Shown one piece after another: positions 56,600-64,000 of a stretch of DNA of 64,000 nucleotides. Source of the stretch: Talinum fruticosum. Taxonomy: Eukaryota > Streptophyta > Magnoliopsida > Caryophyllales > Talinaceae. The DNA lies in assembly GCA_021018815.1 (NCBI GenBank), contig JAITYX010000007.1, forward strand, positions 6,077,001 through 6,141,000, in the 5' to 3' direction. The position numbers were made by a program, and so were the translations under genes. The notes beneath the pieces are model-generated. The model was not told where the DNA came from and searched no databases. It saw nothing but the letters and a program-made list of their open reading frames with translations. Position 1 is the stretch's first letter; each line of letters opens with the position of its first letter.

Positions 56600-57000
56600 G
56601 CTCTTCAACGGTCACCTCGGACTCGGTGTGACTATTCTCGCTCTCCAACGGTTAGAATTACAGTGATTGCATCTCAATGGCTAGTTGTCCGGTCAATGCG
56701 CACGAGATAGAGAGAGAACAAGAGAGATTTTAAAAGAAATTTCGAAATTCTCCACTAATCTAGAGATTATTTCGAAGTTTGATGTCCATTTTTCTCAAAA
56801 ATCTGAAGTCCGACTCGGTGAAGTTTCCGAGTGACTCGAAACCGCAAACAACTAATAACTATCAGCTCAGTATCACTGGTTCAACTAAACTAATGGTTAT
56901 TAAGGAAAGTAAGCACACAACACATAATCATGCAAAGTAATTTCACTCGAAAAGCACATAATTATGCATTAATCATGCCAAGCTCATCCTTAATAAAGCA
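56600..57000 (-). other. Spacer between pol and aORF in element F
   Basis: Non-coding, carries the aORF upstream region; conserved with B (8870-9240), including AACGGTTAGAATT and TCCACTAATCTAGAGAT. Confidence 0.6.
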
Positions 57001-57009
57001 AAACCGATC

Positions 57010-58480
57010 CTCACTAAGTGGCTTAGTAAAGATATCAGCTAATTGAAGATTGGTAGGAATGAATTTAAGTTCAATATCACCCTTTTCATAATGATCTCTC
57101 GGAAAATGATACCGACCTCAATATGTTTAGTCTTTGAGTCTTGAACTGGATTCTTGGTGATGCTGATTGCACTTTGATTATCACACTTGATTGGAATTGA
57201 TTTGAATGAAAGTCCAAGATCTCTCAAGTGTTGGCTTATCCATAAAATCTGAGCACAAGCATGCTCCAACCGCAATATACTCAGCTTCAGCAGTTGATAG
57301 AGCTACTGAGTTTTGCTTCTTTGAATGCCAAGATATTAGGGATTGACCTGAAACCGGTAGGCTCCTGAAGTGCTCTTTCTATCAACTTTGTACCTAGCAT
57401 AGTCAGCATCCGAGTATCCAGTGAGAGTCGGTTCGAGTCTCTAGAATACCATAGACCTAAATTTTGAGTCCCCGTAAGATATTTAAATATTCTTTTCACC
57501 GCAATGAGATGTGATTATTTTGGATTAGCTTAAAATCTTGCACACAGCACGGACACTAAATATTATGTCTGGCCTACTGGAAGTAAGATATAACAAAGAT
57601 CCAATCATACCTCGGTAGAGTTTCGATGTACTCGCTTTACCTTTCTCGTCCGAGTCTAGTTTTATGTTCTCTGCTCATAGGTGTTCGCTGCATGTTTCGC
57701 ATCTTGAAGTTTGTACTTCTTTAGCAGCTCCTTGGTATACTTTGATTGATGGACATAGATGTCATCTTTGTCTTGCTTGATTTGTAGACCAAGGAAGAAA
57801 TTGAGTTCTCCCATCATACTCATTTGAAATTCCTGTCTCATTAACTCGGAAAATTCTCAACACGGAATTTCATTAGTAGATCCAAAAATTAACTCATCAA
57901 CATAGATCCGAGCAATAAGAAAGTCTTTCCCCTTGGTTTTTATAAAAAGATTCTTGTCAATCTGACCTCTTCTAAAATCATTTTCAACCAAGAAATTGCT
58001 CGGTCTTTCATACCAAGCTCCGGGAGCTTGTTTAAGACCATAAAGAGCTTTTTGCAATTTGAAAACATGATTTGGAAATTCTGAGTTTTCAAATCCAGGG
58101 GTTGCTCAACATAGACTTCCTCTTCAATGAAACCATTGAGAAAAGCACATTTAACATCCATTTGATATAACTTGATATTCATGCTAGATGCAAATGCCAA
58201 CAAGATTCTAATAGCTTCAATTGTGGCAACAGTGCAAAGGTTTCCTCACAATCAATCCCTTCTTCTTGATTGTAACCTTGAGCCACAAGTCTAGCCTTAT
58301 TTCTGACTACTAACCCACCTTCATCCAGCTTGTTCTTAAAAACCCATTTGGTTCCTATGACTGGGTGGTCGAAGGTTATTTGGTCGAGTCCGGACTTAGT
58401 TTCTTTCGAATTGATTGAGTTCCTCTTGCATGGCCTCTACCCATTCAGGTTTATTAAGGGCCTCTAGTGCATTTCTGGGT
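57010..58480 (-). pseudogene. pol: Copia reverse transcriptase and RNase H (element F)
   Basis: RT entry WVEAMQEELNQFER-like at about 58440-58400, then NKLDEGGLV (58330), LLAFASSMNIKLYQMDVKCA, FLNGFIEEEVYVEQPL (58200-58095), LQKALYGLKQAPGAWYERPS (58060-58000) and RIYVDELIFGSTNE at about 57910. The catalytic pair reads Asp-Glu instead of Asp-Asp, which would inactivate the enzyme if real; element B has YVDD. RNase H follows: IFKYLTGTQNLGLWYSRDSN (about 57490), CAQILWISQHLRDLGLSFKS, IPIKCDNQSAISITKNPVQD at about 57205-57145, to about 57010 (ADIFTKPL). Confidence 0.85.
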
Positions 58481-58763
58481 TCGAGTTAATGATATGAATG
58501 TAGTGAATGCACATAGATGGATTTTAAAGAGAAGAACGGGTTCTTACCCCACTTGTTGATATCGGATAAGATTTTTCTAGTGGGTGACTAGAAGCATACG
58601 TGAATGCTCTACTGTTCTTTGGTTCACAAGATCCGTAGGTTGAATTGGTTGATCTTCGATGAGTCTGTTCTAAGTGAGCTTGTTCATCCGATTAACCTTC
58701 AACATTCCGAGCTGGATCTTGAGTCGTCTCATTACGAGTTATGTTGTTACGAGTCACTTCATT

Positions 58764-59790
58764 CTAAGTGACTTCGTTACGAGTGACATTGATTTGATTC
58801 TTGATGAGCTCATTTTCATCAAGATCATCATCTCTGCTAAGCTTCGAGTCCGAGAATGTTGATTCACTTGGTTTTTCCTGTTCAATCTCATCAAACACAA
58901 TGTGGATGCTTTCTTCCACTTTGTTAGTTCTTTTATTCAAAATACGATATGCTTTGCTATGAGACGAGTAACCAAGAAAAATACCTTCATCCGACCGAGC
59001 ATCAAACTTGGTCAGGTGATCCTTACCATTGTTGTGAACGAAGCACTTACATCCAAAGGGTTTAAAGTATGAAATGTTGGGTTTCTTCCCTTTGTAGAGC
59101 TCGTATGGAGTTTTCTTCAGGATGGGTCTAATGAGGCATCTGTTTAACGTGTACTTTGTCTGTGTTGATCGCCTCAGCCCAGAAATAATAGGGTAGATTA
59201 TGTTCAATCATCATTGTCCTAGCTATTACTTCAAGAGTTCGATTCTTCCTCTCCACCACTCCATTTTGTTGAGTTCTTGATGCTGAGAAGTTGTGAGAGA
59301 TGCCATTCTGGTCACGGAACTCTGCAAATTCCGAATAGTCGAACTCCCTTTCATGGTAAGTTCGAATTCTCTAGATCCGAGTCCGAGACTCAACTTGGAT
59401 TTTTCTGTAGAGCTTGCTGAACTCTTTGAATGCTTCATTTTTGTGCTTAAGAAAACACACCCGGGTAAATCGTGAGTAGTCATCAACAATAACCAAGCAC
59501 ATATGATTTACCTCCGAGACTCTTAACGGGGATTTCACCACATAAATCCATATGCAACAATTCAAGCACCTTGGATGTGGAAATAGTTTTTAGAGATTTG
59601 AAGGATGATCTGACTTGTTTCCCTTTTGTGCACGCTTCACAAATTTTATCTTTCTTAAATACACGGTTAGGCAAACCTCTCGATTAAACCATGAGATGCA
59701 AGTTTCTTAATGGTATGCATGCTAACATGACCTAGTCTACGATGCCATGTCAATGAATCATCATGTAAAGATGCTTTTAAACAAGATAAA
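58764..59790 (-). pseudogene. pol: Copia integrase (element F)
   Basis: The zinc finger spans about 59760-59640: HVSMHTIKKLASHGL then CEACTKGKQVRSSFKSL (His-His and Cys-Cys). The core starts LELLHMDLCGEIPVKSLGGK (first Asp, about 59565), VIVDDYSRFTRVCFLKHKNE, then in another frame GISHNFSASRTQQNGVVERK (catalytic Glu region, about 59300-59240). The C-terminal part, 59207-58764, is open: KKTPYELYKGKKPNISYFKP, FGCKCFVHNNGKDHLTKFDA, FLGYSSHSKAYRILNKRTNK, FDEIEQEKPSES. At least three shifts. Confidence 0.85.
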
Positions 59791-59988
59791 TTCGACTTGG
59801 GTTAGAAAGAGGAATAAAGTAAGTGTTACCCGATCTCTTACCCGAGAGCTTGGTCTCCTTGATAGTATCATCGAAATGTAACGGTTGGTCCGAGTGAATC
59901 TTACCTCTTGACCTTTGTCACACAATTGAGAGATGCTTGAGCAAATTGTACTTTAACCCTGTGACAAGGTATACTTGGGCTGACCATA

Positions 59989-60430
59989 TTATTTCCTTTT
60001 CCAATCTTGCCTATCCCAATTATCTTGTCCTTGCTTGTCATCCCCAAACGTGACTTTTCCTCCCTTGTAATCTTCTAACTCGGAAAAGAGTCTTGAATCT
60101 CTTGAAATGTGGCATGAGCATCCACTGTCTAGATACCAAAGCCCTTTTGTTCTTTTTTGAGCCACTTGCAAGTCAGAAACAAACTAACCATTCTCACTTC
60201 CTCTAACGAATAGTAACTCCCTTTATCGTGGTCCTTTTCGAGGAAGTAGACTCTTGGGAACCCAAATTTAAATAACTTTGGGTTTGGTATGATTTTGAGT
60301 CTTTCTTTTAGAGAACCGAGTTTGTGTCTCTTTCTTTTGAAAAGCTTTTCTTTTATAATCCGGTGGAGAAGGTTTTCTCCCACAAACTGGTCCAGGCTCA
60401 GTCCTCCTTTCATTCTTATGAATAGGATCG
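59989..60430 (-). pseudogene. pol: Copia protease region (element F)
   Basis: KGLWYLDSGCSCHISRDSRL at about 60145-60085 is the Copia aspartic protease entrance with D-S-G at about 60125, followed by GGKVTFGDDKQG. In most Copia elements this region reads YLDSGCSRHM. The 94 codons upstream (60413-60129) contain a basic gag/protease linker. Cleaves the element polyprotein in the particle. Confidence 0.8.
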
Positions 60431-60499
60431 TGCTCGACCTTCGTGAACTTCACAGTTCTCGAATCCTTTTGAAAAGCTCCGAGTAGGAATTGGATGCCT

Positions 60500-61992
60500 C
60501 CTCTTTATTAAAACCAAGTCCTTCTTTTCCGAAGGAGACACATTGTGATCCTAAGAGCATGTTAAGGTTTTTCGACCTTGAGTAAATTTCAAAACAAGCT
60601 CTTGAGACTCGTTGAGCTTTTGCTTCAGTTGCTCATTTTCTCTTCTGAGTGACTCGGACTCGGTTTCATTGGATTGAGCACTAGTCTTGAGTTCTCTTAG
60701 AGTAAGTCTTAGTTTTTCCAATTCATTTTTCAAAGAGATGCTCTCATAAGTAATAGACTCAAGTTGTTCTTTAAACCGAGAAGAATCGAATTGGACTTTT
60801 CTTCCAAATTAAAAATGTATTTAGCTAAATCAACTTTGGAGAATTTGAAGAAGTTTTCAATTACCTCATGAGGATTTGTTTTCTCATTGTCCGAGTGATC
60901 CGAGTCCGACTGCGTTTCGACTTCGAGTCGAAAGTGCCATCGGACATTTTGAATCATCCGAGTCCTCATCGTCTTCCGATGAGTCTTCATCACTCCAAGT
61001 GGCCATCATAACCTTTTTCTTCTTTCTGTCTTTCTTTCTTCTTAGACAGTCTTTGACTATGTGTTCCTTGCTCGCCACATTCAAAACAGACTGAGTTCTT
61101 AGTTAAAGATAACTTTGAAGGGGAAGAATATTTACCTTTTTGTCCTTCTTGTCTTTCTTGTAGAACTCTTCTCTTGGCTTCTTATCCCATCTTTTGTGCT
61201 TCATCATTCTTTTGAAGCCTCTAGCGATAAGTGCCATGGGATCCTCTTCCGAGTTAGATGAGCTCGGATTTGCTTCTCTATTTTCTAAGGCCTTCGAGTG
61301 CAATGCTCTTTTTAGTGCTGACCTCTTCATCCTCCTCTTCCATGTGGATCTCATAGGTGAGTAGCTTCCCAATGAGTTCATCCGGCTTCAGTAATGACAG
61401 GTTCCGAGACTCTTCGATGGCTATCACCTTGGGACCCCATCTTCTCTTAGGTAGGCTTCGAGTATCTTTCTCGCACATTTCCTCATGGGAAATCTTTCTA
61501 CCCAGAGATTTGAGATTGTTAGTAATCTCGGTGAAGCGGATGAACATCCGAGTGATGTTCTCTTCCGGCTCCATCTTGAACAGCTCATACTTGTGAAGAT
61601 ATTGGCTTATCTTCGCTTGTTAGACTCGGCTTATACCTTCAAAAGTGTTGACTAGTGGGTCCCACACTTCTTTAGTTGTGGCATAGGCTACACTCGGTTG
61701 TATTATTTTGAGCTGATGGCGCACATCAAAATGTTCATTGCCTTGAAGTTCTTTCTAAACTTCTCTACTTCATCGGTGGTATACTCGAACTTTGTTTTGG
61801 GCACAAGTCTTGTTTCTTCCATCTTCATTGGAATGTAGTTCCCTACTTATACGATGTTCCGGACATCTTTATCGTGATCCAAGTAGGAAACATTCCATGA
61901 ACTTCTTCCAAGTGCACAAAGTTAGATCCTTTGAACTTTGGTGGTCTGCTGGAAGATCTTCCCTCATCGAACTCTCTATTATTCTCAGCCAT
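60500..61992 (-). pseudogene. gag: Copia gag with zinc knuckle and coiled-coil tail (element F)
   Basis: ATG at 61992, then NNREFDEGRSSSRPPKFKGS. The capsid block gives KYELFKMEPEENITRMFIRF and ITNNLKSLGRKISHEEM (61590-61490), LLKPDELIGKLLTYEIHMEE (about 61405-61340). A Ser/Asp/Glu-rich linker (NSEEDPMALIARGFKRMMKH) precedes the zinc knuckle (61049-61090), and SSEDDEDSDDSKC follows. The tail 60733-60551 is one open frame, NELEKLRLTLRELKTSAQSN and ESLRRENEQLKQKLNESQEL, a clear coiled coil, ending in FTQGRKTL as in A. Starts and order equal A and E. Confidence 0.82.
61049..61090 (-). other. Zinc knuckle of element F gag, broken by one extra base
   Basis: Minus strand codes CFECG, then GGCGAGCAAGG where A has GGTAGCAAGG. 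One added base moves the rest (KEHIVKDC) to the next frame. Without it the knuckle would be C-x2-C-x4-H-x4-C as in A. Confidence 0.8.
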
Positions 61993-62038
61993 TTGATCTT
62001 TAAAAATTTGGATGGTTAGATCCTTTACGAAAGGCTAA

Positions 62039-62050
62039 GCTATGATACCA
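62039..62050 (-). other. Primer-binding site of element F (tRNA-Met)
   Basis: Minus strand TGGTATCATAGC, two bases from the LTR end; consensus TGGTATCAGAGC. Confidence 0.82.
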
Positions 62051-62052
62051 AT

Positions 62053-63593
62053 TGAAGGTTTGCTCTTGGAGAGACTAAGTCACCCTAGAGGGGGATGAAT
62101 AGGGTGATGGGGAAATTTAAACAAGTTTAATGGAAGAATAAAAACTAGATATGACTCTAAGGAGAGCCTAAGTCTAGATTGGACTCGGAAAAGTGCTTAA
62201 CTCAAAAATTACGTGGAAACCCTCCTGGGGCGGAAAACCACGGACAGTGCTAATCCAAGCACCAAGTCAAATCCACTATTTTGAATCCACAAAATATAGT
62301 AGAAAGACTTAACCAGAGTTGCTCCCTTAGAAAATTCCTTACAAGATTTTCCTAGACTCGGAAATTCCCTTATCCGATCTAGTACTTCCTAACAGAGGTA
62401 ACCTTTACAGCTAGGGACAACCGAGCTGAGTTAACCCTTACAGCTCGGTCAAGGGACCTTACTCAGAAAATAACAATGAGTGTTTGTAACTTATTACAAG
62501 ACCTTACAACTCGAAAGATGTTAAATACAAAGTTGGAGTTGTAAGTAGAAGATTGAGTATGAAATACAATGACTTTTTCTTTAGTGCGTGTATTGACGAG
62601 TTGGTTCAACAATCTTCAAGTCTTAAGAGTTGGCTTCTATTTATAGATAACCAAGCAAATTAGCCCCCGTGACTGTCTTCTAACTGGAAGTCCTTTGTGA
62701 CCGTTGCAGGTGGTCTTTCCGAGTCACTCGGAAAATATCCGTTGAGGTGTAAACGTTAGGCAACGGCTCTTGACTCCTTTGGAACTCCCAATCCACTGGT
62801 GGTGTCCGAAAAGTAAGGTGGAAACCACCGTTGAGCTTAGCGTTGCAGATTTTCAGTTTTGGAAATAGACAACCCCGACAAAGTGTCCGGTCTTCGGTCA
62901 GAGGTAGAAAAAGCCTTGTCTGCTGGTGATTTGACATCTTGAAGCCGGTTACTTTTGTAATTCAAAAATAGGATAGCCTCGTTTGAATAACCTACAAAAG
63001 TAAATAAATTTGGTTCTCAAAGTATAAAATACTTTGGTCCAAGATTAGACACGAGATAATAATTTAATTAAGATAATTAAGTAGGTAATTATCCGAGTCC
63101 TAACAGAGTAGAATTTTCCGAGCTTAATATCCATTATATTCAAGTTCCATCCGAGTCGATCTAGAAATAAAGCAAGTTAGATAAAAAACATCATAGTAGA
63201 GAGACTTGATCTAGACTATCATTGTTCGAACCAAGCATGCTGACTTAGAGAGATGAATTAACACAGTAATTCAATTAAACTTAGAACATGAAGTCGAAGC
63301 GAGTTTATGCACATTATAGCAAATGTTTGAACATGCGATAAGTCCGAGTGTTATCCGAGTGACTCGGAACTGTGTGTGAAAAAGTTAAGCAAGAGTATGC
63401 TTTCGAGTCGAGTCATAATCAAGTGAGAACATATGCAATAGTTTACGTAACACTCGAAAAGATGTTATATCAATCAGAAAAGTTTCTAAGACACATAGAA
63501 TGACTTATAATCAAAACCTTATAAGAGATGAATTCTTATACCTGATTCCTTGATGGAACTCGGAATGATGTATTTGTAAAGTCCGAGTCTTCA
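62053..63593 (-). repeat. 5' LTR of element F
   Basis: Collinear with 52502-54043 and one base shorter; TATA box at 62637-62646 (+ CTATTTATAG). Confidence 0.88.
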
Positions 63594-64000
63594 AACGAGA
63601 GTTTGAGGGAAGCGAAGTAGAGGAAAGCGAGAGAATAGACAAAGGAAAAATGAGAGATTGAGAGGAAGAATGAGAGTGGTGGAGAACCGAAACGAAAGTC
63701 GAGAGAAAGAGATGAAGTGAGAAATGGCGAGGAATTGCGGGAACCGGAACCGAAGCAAAAACGAGAGAAGAGCCTCGGATCGAGGGAGCCAAAATGAGAG
63801 CCCGGAACAGGGCAGCATGAGAAGAAGAAGGAGAAAGGAAAGAGAAGCAGAGGGCGAAAGAAGGAGAGACAAAGCAGAGGAAGCGAGAGAAAGAGAGCCC
63901 GAGGGGAACCAGGAACCGGAAATAGAAAAGGAAAGCAAGAGATCGAAAGGGACCAAAATTAGAGCAAAGTGAGAGCAAGAGTGGGTGAAAAACTGAGCGA
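63594..64000 (+). repeat. Chromovirus-type Gypsy LTR K, right part (runs off the edge)
   Basis: AG-rich + strand sequence continuing the AG-rich end of 52086-52501 after element F. Long chance frames exist on both strands because of low complexity; none looks like a protein family. The LTR end is not reached. Confidence 0.5.

Larger units (their letters stand above)
52502..63593 (-). mobile_element. Element F: near-complete Sirevirus-type Copia, 11.1 kb
   Basis: LTRs 52502-54043 (1542 bp) and 62053-63593 (1541 bp). On the minus strand the order is primer site, gag with zinc knuckle and coiled coil, protease, integrase, RT, RNase H, spacer with TATA box, accessory ORF, polypurine tract. The flanks AAAGA (52497-52501) and AACGA (63594-63598) agree in four of five bases and are the likely target duplication. 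It is the reference copy for A, B and E. All genes carry shifts, many at disturbed CAG/CTG sites. Confidence 0.85.

Noticed and set aside
63511..63978. 155- and 121-codon minus frames at the right edge
   Set aside because: AG-rich LTR sequence gives long Ser/Leu/Phe frames on the other strand; the first crosses the LTR boundary of F, so it cannot be one gene.

Overview
The window is plant nuclear DNA made almost entirely of nested LTR retrotransposons. The evidence is chromovirus, Athila-like and Tat-like Gypsy elements, Sirevirus-type Copia elements, plant-type LTRs of 1.2 to 2.6 kb with TATA boxes, primer-binding sites complementary to plant tRNA-Met and tRNA-Asp, MITEs and long trinucleotide microsatellites. 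No intact host gene is visible. Only the first ~540 bp look like the 5' end of a host gene, running off the left edge on the minus strand. The species cannot be named from the sequence; a flowering plant is the safe reading.

Layout. (1) 1-1018: possible host gene edge, then empty DNA. (2) 1019-4937: element A, a Sirevirus-type Copia on + with only LTR, gag and a purine-rich tail. (3) 4935-12930: element B, same family on -, with gag, protease and most of integrase deleted but RT, RNase H and a post-pol accessory ORF (aORF) kept. (4) 12931-14380: AT-rich, with two duplicated segments. (5) 14381-28571: two inverted copies of a ~0.8 kb MITE; the left copy is split by element G, a 10.8 kb Del/Tekay-type chromovirus (14612-25441, TSD TTATG). 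Between the MITE copies lie a Copia relic and a small CACTA-like MITE. (6) 28597-42806: two antisense accessory genes, 'b' (DUF7745-like) and 'a' (plant mobile domain), next to the 3' end of a Tat-like Gypsy (D). Gene b is broken by an Athila-like element C (28912-36259) and by solo LTR S (36469-38052, TSD CACTC). (7) 42793 to ~49760: the D LTR, carrying Sirevirus derivative E (43531-48908, TSD TAGAG). (8) ~49760-50690: a second b-like gene copy on +; then 1.4 kb of empty DNA. (9) 52086-64000: a chromovirus-type LTR (K) split by F (52502-63593), the most complete Sirevirus, with gag, protease, integrase, RT, RNase H and aORF on -.

How the parts relate. A, B, E and F are one Sirevirus-like family caught in four states: complete (F), gag only (A), gag-to-integrase deleted (B), and pol deleted but aORF kept (E). 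The aORF of B and F has its own TATA box outside the LTR. The Tat-like element carries antisense accessory genes, also with their own TATA boxes. So two unrelated LTR-retrotransposon lineages here carry separately promoted extra genes.

The most unusual signal concerns sequence quality or mutation. Where repeat copies can be aligned, CAG in one copy is CGAG or CGA in the other, and CTG is CTCG, TCG or CCG. This breaks reading frames (for example the F zinc knuckle) and moves CTCG/CGAG words to abnormal frequency inside the transposons. Many of the frameshifts listed below may therefore be base-calling or polishing artefacts at CHG-methylated sites rather than real decay.
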